In this document: piece after piece, positions 44,406 to 54,128 of the stretch
How positions within the stretch are numbered: position 1 is the first letter of the stretch
Layout of the letters: the number at the start of each line of letters is the position of its first letter
Source of the DNA: Thermomicrobium sp. CFH 73360
GTDB taxonomy: Bacteria > Chloroflexota > Chloroflexia > Thermomicrobiales > Thermomicrobiaceae
DNA: 64,000 bases
Assembly (NCBI RefSeq): GCF_023806465.1
Contig: NZ_JAMSLS010000003.1
Location: forward strand, 310,001 to 374,000
Direction of reading: 5' to 3'
The notes under the pieces: model-generated
Told to the model about the DNA's origin: nothing
Databases searched by the model: none
What the model saw: the letters and a program-made list of their open reading frames with translations, nothing else
Translations under genes and position numbers: made by a program

Positions 44406-45728
44406 GTGGTGAGTGAGCAGACGAGTACAGATCGGGTGCTGGTTCTTGGGGGAGGAATTGCAGGGCTTGCTGCCGCGTGGCGACTGCAGCAAGCGGGCGT
44501 AGAGATAGAACTGCTGGAAGCACGCGACCGGGTTGGTGGGCGACTGTGGACGAGCTTTGAGTATGGTCCGTTTCCGGTGGAACTGGGGGCTGAGTTCATC
44601 CACGGGGACCGGGTGATTACCTGGCAGTTCCTTGAGCGCTACGGGCTTCGCGCGCTTGACGACCCGAGCCAAGACCGACGGTACGTGGGGATCAATGGTC
44701 GTGTGATGCCCTCCGTGGACCTCTCGCGCCCGGTTGGGGAGGGGATCTTCGCACCACTCGGTCAGGCTGCGGAGGCATGGTACGCGACCGGGCGACCTGA
44801 CACGAACCTCGCCGCGGCACTCCGCTGGTGGGCTGATCAGGTGGGTATGTCACTCACACCGGAACTCTGGGAGCTTTGGCAGACGTTGGCGGCGATTGGG
44901 TGGTCAGCCGATCTGGAGGAGATCGGGGTTTACGGAGAGGTCGAGGCGACCTACGAAGGTGACGGGTTGCGGAACTGGCGAATTGCCGACGGGCAGCAGA
45001 CACTTGCGGAGCGGATCGCAGCGGAACTCGGTGCAGCTGTCCGACTCAACTGTGTTGTGGAGCGAGTGGAGTGGAACCGGAGCGGAGTGCGGGTCATCGC
45101 GTCGGACGGCGAACACCACGGGCGGTGGGCGGTCGTCGCGCTCCCCCTCGGCGTGCTGCGGGGAGGTATGGTGAAGTTTGTCCCGGCACTGCCCGAGCAT
45201 CTGCGTGAGGCGCTGGATGGGCTCAACCCTGGGGTGTCCATCAAGGTGGTCGTGGAGTTATCCAATGATCCGTGGGGTTCGAGGATCGGTTGTCTCTTCG
45301 TCACTGAGCCGCATGGAATCTGGGAGCGTCCGGGGCTTGCTTTGGGGAGACAAGAGCCGGTCTTCAGCCTGCTCATCGGTGGAAGCGAGGCGCGACGGCT
45401 TGCTGCGCTGCCCCGGGATTTGGCGATTCGGGAGGTGACTCGCTCCCTGGGCAATGTCCTTGGGATTGATGTGAGCGGCTGGGTGCGACGGGGTGTGGTG
45501 GTCGACTGGATAAACGATCCCTGGTGCCGAGGTGGGTACTCGCTAGTTCCACCGGGTGGGGCGGGGTTACGAGCGCGCTTTGGTTCTGTCGTGGACGGGT
45601 GCCTCGTCTTTGCTGGTGAGTACACGAGTGTCATACGTCCGTCAACGGTGCACGGGGCGATCGAGAGTGGGCTGCGTGCTGCGGAGGCGATCTTATCCCT
45701 CCAGGCGAAAGCCGCGGTGAGTCCCTGA
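44406..45728 (+). CDS. Flavin-containing amine oxidase family protein
   Basis: 440 residues from GTG at 44406 (GGAGGAG upstream). FAD-binding Rossmann motif VLVLGGGIAGLAAAWRLQQAGVEIELLEARDRVGGRLWT, then FPVELGAEFIHG, central substrate domain and the C-terminal FAD contact GCLVFAGEYTSVIRPSTVHGAIESGLRAAE. This is the monoamine/polyamine oxidase fold; the substrate could be a polyamine, an amino acid or a non-amine. Last gene of the respiratory run, 42 bp after CtaG. Confidence 0.92.
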   Translation: MVSEQTSTDRVLVLGGGIAGLAAAWRLQQAGVEIELLEARDRVGGRLWTSFEYGPFPVELGAEFIHGDRVITWQFLERYGLRALDDPSQDRRYVGINGRVMPSVDLSRPVGEGIFAPLGQAAEAWYATGRPDTNLAAALRWWADQVGMSLTPELWELWQTLAAIGWSADLEEIGVYGEVEATYEGDGLRNWRIADGQQTLAERIAAELGAAVRLNCVVERVEWNRSGVRVIASDGEHHGRWAVVALPLGVLRGGMVKFVPALPEHLREALDGLNPGVSIKVVVELSNDPWGSRIGCLFVTEPHGIWERPGLALGRQEPVFSLLIGGSEARRLAALPRDLAIREVTRSLGNVLGIDVSGWVRRGVVVDWINDPWCRGGYSLVPPGGAGLRARFGSVVDGCLVFAGEYTSVIRPSTVHGAIESGLRAAEAILSLQAKAAVSP

Positions 45729-45892
45729 CAAGGTATTGCCGGAGTGGCCGCCGAGGAAGTGTGCTGGCTCGTGCTCCAGTCGTTTGGCGAGTTCCCTGCG
45801 GGAGATGGTCACCCACATGAGCCTTCCTGGTACCGCAGAGTGGTTGGTCGTGCGCGGAGGATCCGGGAGGGTAGCGACAAAGTGACTGCCGG

Positions 45893-46705
45893 TCACTGCA
45901 CGCTCGTGAGCCAGGTGGGGAGCTCGGCGAATGACGAGAGGAGGACGTCAGGTTGGCCGGTCTCCAAGTCGCTTGGGCGGAAGCGCCCAGTTTGGACGAG
46001 GATACCGGTCATGCCGAGTCCTTGGGCCGGTGCAATATCGGCGGTCAGGCTATCGCCGACCATGGCGACGTGCTCCGGTGGGAGTCCAAGGCGAGCGAGC
46101 CCAGCTTGGAAAAAGTCGGGGGAAGGTTTACCGACAAGGTGAGCCTGGCGACCGGTGGCGGCTTCGAGTCCCATCAGGAAGGCGCCGGTATCAAGGGCGA
46201 GGCCATCGCGGCGCTCCCAGACGAGGTTGCGGTGCATGGCGACGAAATGCGCGCCGCGCAGAAGCAGGCGGAAGGCCAAGTTCAAGCGGTCGTAGGTGTA
46301 GACACTGCCTGCGCCGCCGAGCACGACGACGGTGGCACTGTCGTTCTCGACCAGATGAATGTCGGCAAATTCTTCGCGGACGTCACCTTCCACGAGGAGG
46401 AAGCACGGCTGATCGGGATAGTGGGTGCGAAGGTAGGTCGCTGTGGCTGCACCGGCGGTCACGAGCTGGTCGTCGCTCACGGGAAAACCGAGTGAGCGGA
46501 GGAGTTCCCCAAGTTGGCGGCGGGTACGGATGGTGGTGTTGGTGAGGAGTACGTAGGGGATACCAAGGGCGTTGAGGCGCTGCAGCGCCTCGGCCGCGCC
46601 GGGGATGGGGTCTCCATCAACGTGGAGGACACCGTCGACGTCGATGAGGAGGCCCTGGATCAATCGTGCTGGCTCGATAGGCACCATAGGGAGTCCAGTC
46701 TCCAT
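45893..46705 (-). CDS. HAD-superfamily IIA phosphatase (NagD-like)
   Basis: 270 residues. Motif I DVDGVLHVDG with the nucleophile Asp, motif II in LLTNTTIRTRRQLGELLRSLGF, Lys in HLVGKPSPDFF and motif III/IV VAMVGDSLTADIAPAQGLGMTGILVQTG. The C2A-type cap and length fit NagD/4-nitrophenyl-phosphatase-like enzymes that dephosphorylate small phosphorylated metabolites. Substrate not known. Stands alone downstream of the chemoreceptor. Confidence 0.93.
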   Translation of the reverse strand: METGLPMVPIEPARLIQGLLIDVDGVLHVDGDPIPGAAEALQRLNALGIPYVLLTNTTIRTRRQLGELLRSLGFPVSDDQLVTAGAATATYLRTHYPDQPCFLLVEGDVREEFADIHLVENDSATVVVLGGAGSVYTYDRLNLAFRLLLRGAHFVAMHRNLVWERRDGLALDTGAFLMGLEAATGRQAHLVGKPSPDFFQAGLARLGLPPEHVAMVGDSLTADIAPAQGLGMTGILVQTGRFRPSDLETGQPDVLLSSFAELPTWLTSVQ

Positions 46706-46831
46706 TCCTCAGCACATCCCCATCGAAAGTGTAGCCGCTCGCAGTCTAAGCGGATCGATAGGAGGTCGATTGGATGGATTGGCAGCATTGCGGCGAGGGG
46801 ACTTCAAAATGCCCTCTGAAAGCATTTGCTT

Positions 46832-46914
46832 GTCCCACGACTGATCCTGGCGTGTGGGACGATTCCTCGGTGGAGTACAGGAGTCGTGGCCGCGCGAACT
46901 TGCGCGGCCACGAC
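46832..46914 (-). terminator. Tandem hairpins after the chemoreceptor gene
   Basis: A perfect 13-bp stem (46883-46895 with 46902-46914, GTCGTGGCCGCGC, loop 6) lies 17 bp past the receptor stop. A second 7-bp stem GTCCCAC/GTGGGAC spans 46832-46860. There is no T tract, so termination efficiency is uncertain. Confidence 0.6.
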
Positions 46915-46931
46915 TGCAGTGAGCGGGCTTC

Positions 46932-49019
46932 TCACGACACGGGCGTAAGTTCAGCAGTCTGAACGCGATGGAGAGACCATAGTGGCAACGACGCAGCGAG
47001 TTGCAAAGCTGACTTGTCAAAGTGCATCGACGTTTGTTCGGTCTGACCGAGTTGGAACCGAGCAAGGGAGTCTGTTAGGCCGGCCGCGAGCTGAACAAGA
47101 TGTTCTGCAGCAGTGGCGACATCGCGCACGCGTGCTTGCATCTGCTCAGCGGCACTCGAGACTTCCTCTGCGGCAGCAGCGTGCTGCTCGGCAATCGCTG
47201 AGACCTGCTGGATTGCACTGCGGACGCGCTCTGCGCTACCACTCAGCTGAGCAGCAGCTGCGGCGTTCTCTTCGGCGATAGCAGCAGTGTTTTCGAGGGC
47301 CTCGCGCAGCTGAGCGCTGTACTGGGTACTGGTGACGAGCGACCGTTGGAGCTCCTGGTTTGCAGCGGCGATCGCTACTGCACCCTGATGAATGCGCTGG
47401 AAGGCAGCCACCACTGCCCGAGCCTTCGAGGCGAGTTCCTCGACAGCGGAAGCACTCTCCGTCATGGCCGTGACCGTGTCAGCGACAGTACGTTGAATAT
47501 CGGTAACCATGCGGCTGATCTCGCCGGTGGACTGAGAGGAACGCTCGGCCAGCTTGCGAACTTCTTCTGCCACGACAGCGAAGCCCTTGCCCGCTTCCCC
47601 GGCGCGGGCGGCCTCGATGGCTGCGTTGAGCGCTAAGAGGTTCGTCTGCTCGGTGATTTCCTGGATGACGCGTACAATCTCGCCGATCTGCTGCGAACGG
47701 TCGCCTAAGGAGCTGACAGTACGCGCTGTCTGTTCTACTTGTGCACGTACCTGTTCCATGGCGGTGAGTGCTTCGTTAACCGTGCGATCACCGTCGGTTG
47801 CTTGAGCGGCGTTGTCGTCAGCACGGGCACTGACGCTGCGAGCGTGCTCCTCGACCTCGCGCATGTGCAGGGCGACTGCACGAGCAAGCTCGGCAGCCTC
47901 GAGCAGCGCACGTCCCTGTTCCTGAGCGGCACGAGCGACGGTGGAGACGGTGCGTTGCATTTCCTCGATGATCGTGCTGGCTCCGGTAATTTCTTCTGCT
48001 TGCTGGGCAGAACCGCGAGCGACTTCAGAAATTGCTGATGTCACTGAACGGATGCCGGTGTCAAGTTGTACGGCGAGCTGTCGAACCTCATCCCCGGCGT
48101 GATGGACACGAACACTGCCTTGCTGCACGTCCCCGACGAGTTGTTCTAAGCCGATACGAGCCCGTGAGAATGCCTCAGCGACCTGGTGGAGTCGGTCGAG
48201 CACACGATTGAACGCCCGAGCAGTGCGCGCGAGTTCATCGTGACCTCTCACGGAAAGCCTCTGAGCTTCGACTGTCACGTTCGCCGTGAGATCACCGTCG
48301 GCCATGCGATTCAAGGCGGAAGCGAGGATGACGAGTTCATGATCGGCCAGACGCTCACTGGCTGAGGCCAGTGCACTGATGGTGCGCAGAATCGGTTGAA
48401 CCATGAGCGTACCGAGGAAAACAGCGATGAGCGCGATCAGTGTCGCTATGGCCACGACCCACTGAATTCCAGCAAGACCAGCGGTGGACTCGCTGGCGAA
48501 CTGCTCGGTCTCACTCTGGATACTCTGCTCAAGTTGTCTGATGGTGTTTAGCAGAGTCGTGTACCGAGGTTCAGCTTCCTGCGTCAACTGCTGTTGCGCA
48601 TTGACGATGGCGCGTTGGCGGCTGAGCTGCAGCGCCTGACTCGCTGCCGTCCAGTAGTCCTCCCAGGCCTGCCGTAGTTGGGCGACCGATTGTTGCTGTT
48701 CCGAGGAGAGGCGTGACTGTTGGAGCGTATCCAGGTTGGCTACGATGGCTTGCGTCGTCGATAGGATCTTATTTTCAAGCTCGTGTTTGGTTCCGTCATC
48801 GAGTGCAGCGGCGACATGAGAGACAACATCGGCGCGGAGCTGCACCATGGCTCGTGAAGCGTCGGAGATCACTGCGAGTGTCGCGAGCTCTTGCTGTAGG
48901 AGTCGCGTTCTTTCCTGAGCTTGCAGTGCAGCGAACCAGCTGAAACCACCGGCCGTGAGAACGATCACCGCGAGACCAAGCAGGAGTCCAGTGATCCGCT
49001 GACGAATCGTCAACGTCAT
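46932..49019 (-). CDS. Methyl-accepting chemotaxis protein
   Basis: 695 residues from ATG at 49019, which has GAGGGAGG upstream. First membrane helix (about 10-31), a helical four-helix-bundle-type sensor region (about 32-185), second membrane helix (about 185-210), HAMP linker, then a long coiled-coil signalling domain. Its hairpin tip reads [40 protein letters not shown]. No C-terminal CheR-docking pentapeptide. No cheA, cheW or flagellar gene is in the window, so it must act with genes elsewhere. Confidence 0.95.
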   Translation of the reverse strand: MTLTIRQRITGLLLGLAVIVLTAGGFSWFAALQAQERTRLLQQELATLAVISDASRAMVQLRADVVSHVAAALDDGTKHELENKILSTTQAIVANLDTLQQSRLSSEQQQSVAQLRQAWEDYWTAASQALQLSRQRAIVNAQQQLTQEAEPRYTTLLNTIRQLEQSIQSETEQFASESTAGLAGIQWVVAIATLIALIAVFLGTLMVQPILRTISALASASERLADHELVILASALNRMADGDLTANVTVEAQRLSVRGHDELARTARAFNRVLDRLHQVAEAFSRARIGLEQLVGDVQQGSVRVHHAGDEVRQLAVQLDTGIRSVTSAISEVARGSAQQAEEITGASTIIEEMQRTVSTVARAAQEQGRALLEAAELARAVALHMREVEEHARSVSARADDNAAQATDGDRTVNEALTAMEQVRAQVEQTARTVSSLGDRSQQIGEIVRVIQEITEQTNLLALNAAIEAARAGEAGKGFAVVAEEVRKLAERSSQSTGEISRMVTDIQRTVADTVTAMTESASAVEELASKARAVVAAFQRIHQGAVAIAAANQELQRSLVTSTQYSAQLREALENTAAIAEENAAAAAQLSGSAERVRSAIQQVSAIAEQHAAAAEEVSSAAEQMQARVRDVATAAEHLVQLAAGLTDSLARFQLGQTEQTSMHFDKSALQLAASLPLWSLHRVQTAELTPVS

Positions 49020-49045
49020 GATCCCTCCCTCAGTCATCGCTTCAT

Positions 49046-49125
49046 GCCTGCTACAGCAGGCGTTACCCTTCCCGACTGCATCTACGGCGTCCCGACTGAC
49101 TGTACTTCTAGCCGTTCTTGGCTAG
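49046..49125 (-). promoter_or_regulatory. Two small palindromes in the chemoreceptor leader
   Basis: GCCTGC-TACA-GCAGGC (49046-49061) lies 26 bp before the start codon, and CTAGCC-GTTCTT-GGCTAG (49108-49125) farther up. They could be hairpins in the mRNA leader or protein-binding sites. No clear -35/-10 pair was found. Confidence 0.35.
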
Positions 49126-49384
49126 TTGATCAGGAAGGTTGACACTGCATGTTCGTTGCTCGTGTGTGGATTGGACAAGGTAGTAGCGCGGCAGATCGCG
49201 GAGAGCGGACGAGACACGTGGGTACGGATCCGCGGAGGCCTCGATGCGGATGTGAAGCGGAGAGTGCATCGGACGGATCTGGGGGGCGTTCAGTGGTGAA
49301 TGGCCCTCAGTGCGCGCCGACGCTGAGGGCGTCGGCTAATGGTTGAGGAGCCGAACAAGAATCGTCGGGCACTGCTCGCGACAC
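49126..49384 (+). other. Intergenic region between divergent chemoreceptor and binding-protein genes
   Basis: No gene. One hairpin GCCCTCAG (49303-49310) / CTGAGGGC (49323-49330) precedes the promoter of the binding-protein gene. Confidence 0.4.
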
Positions 49385-49413
49385 TTGACGGATCGAGAAG
49401 CGCGTCGTAAATT
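49385..49413 (+). promoter_or_regulatory. Promoter of the substrate-binding lipoprotein gene
   Basis: TTGACG (49385-49390), a 17-bp spacer and TAAATT (49408-49413), predicting a leader of about 177 nt. Confidence 0.65.
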
Positions 49414-49423
49414 CATGAGTAAA

Positions 49424-49592
49424 TCCTCTTCTCTGGTCTCAAGTTGAGGGAAGTTGCGGGCTGCGAGCTGTAAGCGGCTCAAGGGGAATCTGGTGAAGAC
49501 CGGGGGCTGCTCAAGTGGAGTCCAGCGGGGCTGTCTTGGGGAGCGACCATGCTGCTGTTCGATGGCAGCGGAGTCAGCTAAAGAGAAGGGGG
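49424..49592 (+). promoter_or_regulatory. Riboswitch-like leader that can sequester the ribosome site
   Basis: The pyrimidine tract at 49424-49434 can pair with 49582-49592 over 11 bp (two G-U pairs), covering the GGGGG of the ribosome site before the ATG at 49597. Between these arms are several short helices: CTGG-TGAAGA-CCGG, CTCAAG/CTTGGG enclosing CAGC/GCTG, and GCTGC/GCAGC. The stretch GGGGAATCTGGTGAAG, then ACCGGGGGCTG, resembles the P3-P4 region of cobalamin riboswitches, but no B12 box is recognisable. Confidence 0.45.
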
Positions 49593-49596
49593 AGCA

Positions 49597-50910
49597 ATGG
49601 GAACGACGCGGAGGAGGTTGTTTGGTTTCGCGCTGGTTGCAACGGGGGCACTCCTTGTGAGTTGTCGAGGAGGTGGAGGATCATCGTCCCCAGTACCGGC
49701 TTCGCCAACTGCAGCAGGGATACCGAGTCCTACGCCGGCAGCGAATCTCGGCCCCACGCCGTCGCCTACTCTTGGTCCGATGACACCCACTGGAGTGAGA
49801 AGACCAATCAAGGTTGGGCTCCTGGTGCAGTTGACAGGAGTCTATGCGGCGCTGGGGCAGGAACACGTGCGGGCTACCACGTTGTTGGTCGAGTCGCGGG
49901 GTGGCCAGTTGGGTTCATTCCCGATCGAGCTCCTCGTCGAAGACGAGGGACAGTCAGTTGATGACGGTCTTAATAAAGCGCTGAAGCTTGTCCAACGAGA
50001 TCGAGTTGACCTTTTGGCCGGCATTCTGAAGTCGACGGTTCTGTATGCCGTACGGGATCTCGTGCACGAGGCTGGCGTGCCGCTGATCGGCACCACAGCC
50101 GGCCCGCATCGGCTCATTTTTGATCCTCAACTGAAGAGCCCCTTTATCTGGCGGACCTCGTACGCGAACGGACAGCTGAACTATCCGATGGGTGACTACG
50201 CATATTCGACGCTGGGGTATCGACGTGTCGCTGTGTTGGCAACCGACCATGCAGGAGGGCGAGAGCACGCATCCGGATTCATCAATCGCTTTCGTGAACT
50301 GGGAGGGGAGATCGTTGGAGAGATCTATGTTCCGCTTGACACGGTCGACTTCGCTCCGTACCTGCAACAGGTGAGCGGCTTTGGAGCTGACGCTGTGTGG
50401 GCCTGGTTTGCGGGGGCCGATGCACTGCGCTTTGTGACACAGTGGGAAGATTTTGGCCTGAAAGGACAAGTGCCGCTGATCGGGTCGGGATGGCTGACAG
50501 ACGAGCCGGTCTTACCCGAACAGGGGGAAGCGGCAGAGGGAATTATTACTTCGTTCCATTACTCACCGTATGTGCAGACAGTGGAGATGCAGAACTTCGT
50601 CTCGAGGTTCCGACAGCGATACGGGGTTTTCCCTGGTGTCACGGCCTACAACGGGTACATCTTCGCACGAGTGTTGGAAGAGGCGTTCACGAAGCTTCCG
50701 GGGGATTTTTCTCGTGAAGCATTCCTGGCGGCACTTGGTTCACTGGACTTTGAAGGACCAACGGGACGCTATCGTATTGATCCGGAAACGCAAGGACCGG
50801 TATTGACCGTCTTCATCCGCAGGGTCGATCGCGTGCAGCAGGAATTTGGGAACGTTGTTCTTGCCTCCTTCCCGGACGTGCCTGACCGCGTGGCGCGTCC
50901 GGGATCATAG
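49597..50910 (+). CDS. ABC-type substrate-binding lipoprotein, branched-chain amino acid/amide (type I fold)
   Basis: 437 residues. Arg-rich N-terminus (TTRRRLFGFALVATG), lipobox LVSC with Cys23, Ser/Pro linker to about 65, then a type I periplasmic-binding fold: IKVGLLVQLTGVYAALGQEHVRATTLLVE, LLVEDEGQSVDDGLNKALKLVQRDRVDLLAGI, IWRTSYANGQLNYPMGDY, VAVLATDHAGGREHASGF and a C-terminal GPTGRYRIDPETQGPVLTVFIRRV. The family binds Leu/Ile/Val, amides, urea or aromatic acids. No permease or ATPase gene is adjacent, so it either serves a distant transporter or is a sensor. Confidence 0.92.
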   Translation: MGTTRRRLFGFALVATGALLVSCRGGGGSSSPVPASPTAAGIPSPTPAANLGPTPSPTLGPMTPTGVRRPIKVGLLVQLTGVYAALGQEHVRATTLLVESRGGQLGSFPIELLVEDEGQSVDDGLNKALKLVQRDRVDLLAGILKSTVLYAVRDLVHEAGVPLIGTTAGPHRLIFDPQLKSPFIWRTSYANGQLNYPMGDYAYSTLGYRRVAVLATDHAGGREHASGFINRFRELGGEIVGEIYVPLDTVDFAPYLQQVSGFGADAVWAWFAGADALRFVTQWEDFGLKGQVPLIGSGWLTDEPVLPEQGEAAEGIITSFHYSPYVQTVEMQNFVSRFRQRYGVFPGVTAYNGYIFARVLEEAFTKLPGDFSREAFLAALGSLDFEGPTGRYRIDPETQGPVLTVFIRRVDRVQQEFGNVVLASFPDVPDRVARPGS

Positions 50911-51152
50911 CGCCGGGAAGCTCCAACCGCTGTTCGAATCGCTGATTCGCACCCAGGCGAGCGGCAGCACGGGCGGGAGTGATCAAAGAGTGGTTTCGCT
51001 TGTGGTTCACCAGACCTCTCGCAGTGCTGTTTGTACGAGTGTGTCCTTGGTGGATGCCAGGGCTACAGGCAGGTGAGAACAGTGCTTTCTTCGATACCGA
51101 TCTGCCTATAGCATATGCTGTAGGCATGGTATGAGACGAGGAGAGCGTCATC

Positions 51153-52057
51153 ATGGATCTGGAGGTACTCGCGAGGACGATCGCAGAGTTACGAGAGCGG
51201 GCAAAGCAGTATCAGTCGCTCATGGCACAGAACGAAGCACAGACACGGATCTCGCTGATCGATCCCCTGCTCCGGGCGCTTGGCTGGCCGCTCGAAGACC
51301 CGGCAAGGGTTCTCGTGGAGGTGCGGATAGGTAACAGTCGTGTCGACTATGTTCTCGGGGCGGGAGAGCAGCCGCTGCTGGTGCTGGAGGCGAAGTCACT
51401 CGGATCGACGCTGAACATCGCACAGTCAGCCGCCGTGAGCTACGCCTGGGAGTTGGTGCGGCAGGGACAGCAACCGAGGTGGGTGGGAGTCACTGATGGG
51501 TTGCGGTGGGCAATCTACGACCCGCACAATCTGAAGAGTGCGATCATCGACATCGATGTGGGTGACACGAAGCGATCAGCTGAGAGCCAGGCGTTGGCAC
51601 TTGCGCAGGTGCTGTGGCAGCGTCTTTTCGCTGGAGTCAGTTCGCGCCCAGTGGAGTCGAATGCGTGGGTCCCGTTGAGCAAGCTCTCCCCAAGGCCTGG
51701 TGCAAAGCCGCCGGTTGAGGTTCGGTTCCCTGATAACCGGTGGAGGTTCTTGATGGGAGAACCTGGAAGGCGTTGCTGGTTGCGGTCGCGGAGTGGCTAA
51801 TCGAAAAAGGGAAGCTGACAGCCAGTGCCTGTCCAATCCCAATCGGTGAGAAGACGTACCTCGTCCACACAGAGCCCATCTATCCGACGGGGAAGCGTTT
51901 TCGGGTTCCCTACCGTTTGTCCAACGGGCTGATGTTGGACGGTCACTACTGGGCACCAGAGGCCGCGCGACACAGCCGACGACTGCTCCAGCGCTTTGGA
52001 GTCGATCCTGCGGGGGTTCTCGTCGCAATTGATCGATCCGAGCTTTCTCCTGCGTGA
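51153..52057 (+). pseudogene. HsdR-N-like nuclease gene interrupted by one frameshift
   Basis: Two overlapping frames (51153-51800 and about 51740-52057) together make one protein of about 301 residues. The first part has LIDPLLRALGW, then the PD-(D/E)xK nuclease residues: Asp in SRVDYVL and Glu-Ala-Lys in LVLEAKSLG, as in the N-terminal domain of type I restriction HsdR subunits. Near 51742 the frame shifts by -1: restoring one G (TGGGAGG instead of TGGAGG) would read NRWEVLDGRTWKALLV and continue to the stop at 52057. It is a single-base deletion in a G run, a sequencing error, or a slippage site. No helicase or methylase is nearby. Confidence 0.75.
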
Positions 52058-52331
52058 GGCGGACTGTTGACATCGACTTTCTCTGATGGGGGCAAAGATG
52101 CTGCGTCGGACCGCTAGGCAGTAACCGTTGGATGTCAGCCGGGGTGCCTGTCCTGTGCGGGTGGTGGTCGAGTGTCGGGCAGGGTGTACTTGTCCTGCCG
52201 TCTGTTGAAGGTGCTCCGTGAACGCCTCCGTGAACTGCTCTTGCGCACCGGTGAGTTCTGCGGTAGCAAGAGGCTAGGTTGTTTTCGAGGCCGCGTCGGC
52301 AGCGCTCATCGCGGGATGACAGGGGGCAACG

Positions 52332-53210
52332 ATGGAGCGTGTCGGATTCATTGGGCTGGGGATTATGGGGCAGCCGATGGCGCGCAATCTTCTGCGCGCT
52401 GGTTTTCCGTTGACCGTCTACACGCGTGACCGGCGGAAGGTCGAGGCGTTCGTCGAGCAAGGTGCACAGGGGGCGAGCTCGCCACAAGAAGTGGCGGAAG
52501 TCAGTACGGTCGTCATCACGATGCTCCCGGACTCGCCTGAGGTGGAGGAGGTGGCGTTGGGTCCAAATGGGGTGATCGAAGGGATCCAGCCCGGAAGCCT
52601 CTTCATCGACATGTCGACGATTGACCCGTCAGTTGCGCGGAAGCTGCACGCTGCCTTTTCGGAGCGTGGGGTGGAAGCGCTCGATGCTCCTGTCTCCGGC
52701 GGGCAGATTGGAGCCGAACAAGCGACGCTCTCGATCATGGTCGGTGGCTCAGAAGCAGCATTCCAACGTGCGTTACCCATTTTCCAGGCGATGGGGAAGA
52801 ACATCGTCCATGTCGGTGGTCCTGGCGCTGGGCAGGTGACGAAAGCCTGCAATCAGGTGGTGGTGGCGTTGACTATCCAAGCCGTGGCGGAAGCTTTGCT
52901 CCTGGCCGAGAAGGCGGGGGTCGACCCAGCACGGGTGCGGCAAGCGCTCCTTGGAGGATTTGCCCATAGCCGAGTGCTTGAAGTGCATGGCCAACGGATG
53001 TTGGAGGGTGCTTTTGCGCCAGGGTTCCGGGCTCGGTTGCACCGTAAAGACTTGCGGATTGCCCAGAACCTGGCGCGGGAGCAGTCGGTGCCTCTCCTGG
53101 CAACGCAGCAGGTGGCGGCACTCTTCGACAGTATGTTGGCGCGTGGACTTGGCGAGCACGATCACTCGGCGCTGGCACTGGTCTATCGAGCACTCGCGGG
53201 CGATGCCTGA
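52332..53210 (+). CDS. 3-hydroxyisobutyrate / tartronate-semialdehyde reductase family dehydrogenase
   Basis: 292 residues. NAD(P)-binding GFIGLGIMGQPMARNLLRAG, VTMLPDSPEV-type loop, substrate motif DAPVSGGQIGAEQATLSIMVGG, catalytic Lys in VTKACNQVVVALTIQAVAEAL, and the C-terminal FRARLHRKDLRIA segment. Beta-hydroxyacid dehydrogenases of this size oxidise or form 3-hydroxyisobutyrate, glycerate or related acids. The exact substrate is not set by these motifs. Monocistronic. Confidence 0.93.
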   Translation: MERVGFIGLGIMGQPMARNLLRAGFPLTVYTRDRRKVEAFVEQGAQGASSPQEVAEVSTVVITMLPDSPEVEEVALGPNGVIEGIQPGSLFIDMSTIDPSVARKLHAAFSERGVEALDAPVSGGQIGAEQATLSIMVGGSEAAFQRALPIFQAMGKNIVHVGGPGAGQVTKACNQVVVALTIQAVAEALLLAEKAGVDPARVRQALLGGFAHSRVLEVHGQRMLEGAFAPGFRARLHRKDLRIAQNLAREQSVPLLATQQVAALFDSMLARGLGEHDHSALALVYRALAGDA

Positions 53211-53564
53211 GTGCCGTCTTGAACGCGCTGGCTTTCAGTCAGCCGAAGATGCGCGTAGCGGAGTGCCTCTGAGGTCTTGATGCGCCCATCAGCAGCGGTA
53301 TGAGGGATAAAGCGGTTTTCCTGAGCTTTTCTGTACTGTCCCGGAGGTGGTGCCCGGCGTCACTGGCGCAACGCTGGGGGTTGATCAGCTGGCGGTAAGG
53401 TTGGGAGGCCTGTCTCTTGACCGCCCGAGAGATAGTACGCCTACCCTATCGGGTGGAATCTCACCCCAACACGTGTGGTGCTACTCTGACTGGGGCCGAG
53501 CGTCACTGGCCGTGCGCAATTGGACATTGTGCAGTCGTGTCCCCCTGCAGTGGCTTGGTGACGG
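53211..53564 (+). other. Gene-free stretch
   Basis: Convergent region between the dehydrogenase and the 53565 gene. No gene or strong terminator hairpin seen. Confidence 0.4.
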
Positions 53565-54128
53565 TCATTCGCTGAGTGCTGCCTGCACAACAGCGGCGGC
53601 TGAAAGCAGGAGTTCGGCGGCGAGTGCACCAACGAGTGTAACGAGGAGCAGCTCCACGGCGATTGTCGCCAGACCCGCGAGATGGCGGAGCACATCGTCG
53701 AGTGTGACCGGTGACCCCAGCGCAGCAAGCGCGAGTAGCGAAGTCACCGCAAGCACCAGCTCAGCCAGAAGACTGTGGCGCAGAAGTCTCGTCGCCAGAC
53801 GCTTCGTCAAGGGCAGTGAACAGGCACAGAGGACAGCACGGCGAAGTGCCTCACGGTCGAAAACAACTTGAGGCCGTGGAGGCTGATACGGGCGCAGGAG
53901 GCGCGGGTGGACTGGAACGGTGCGGTCCGCGCTCGCACCGTGCGGGTGCAGGGTCACGGTCTCTGCGAGCGTGGGATGACGTGACGGGACGAGGCCGAAC
54001 CGAGCACAAACTGTCCCGACTGCGTGCCCAATACGGAAGCCGCAGGTGTAGAGTGAATCACCTGTCGGACGCTCGGTGGGGAGCGTCGGCTGAAACTCGA
54101 GGACTCGCAACGTTACAGCCATCGACAT
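53565..54128 (-). CDS. Hypothetical membrane protein downstream of the double P-type ATPase
   Basis: 187 residues if started at ATG 54128 (54122 is an equal choice; the frame is open back to 54203). A soluble N-terminal half with Cys-Gly-Phe (YTCGFRIGHAVGTVCARFG), a His-rich stretch and a Pro-rich RPYQPPRPQ; then a C-terminal half with two or three hydrophobic helices (about 115-185). No family recognised. It lies downstream of the P-type ATPase on the same strand, separated by 430 bp, so functional linkage is plausible but unproven. Confidence 0.6.
   Translation of the reverse strand: MSMAVTLRVLEFQPTLPTERPTGDSLYTCGFRIGHAVGTVCARFGLVPSRHPTLAETVTLHPHGASADRTVPVHPRLLRPYQPPRPQVVFDREALRRAVLCACSLPLTKRLATRLLRHSLLAELVLAVTSLLALAALGSPVTLDDVLRHLAGLATIAVELLLVTLVGALAAELLLSAAAVVQAALSE

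Noticed and set aside
50925-51000. tRNA-like GTTCGAATC loop
   Set aside because: The flanks do not form acceptor or anticodon stems and no CCA-side pairing is seen.
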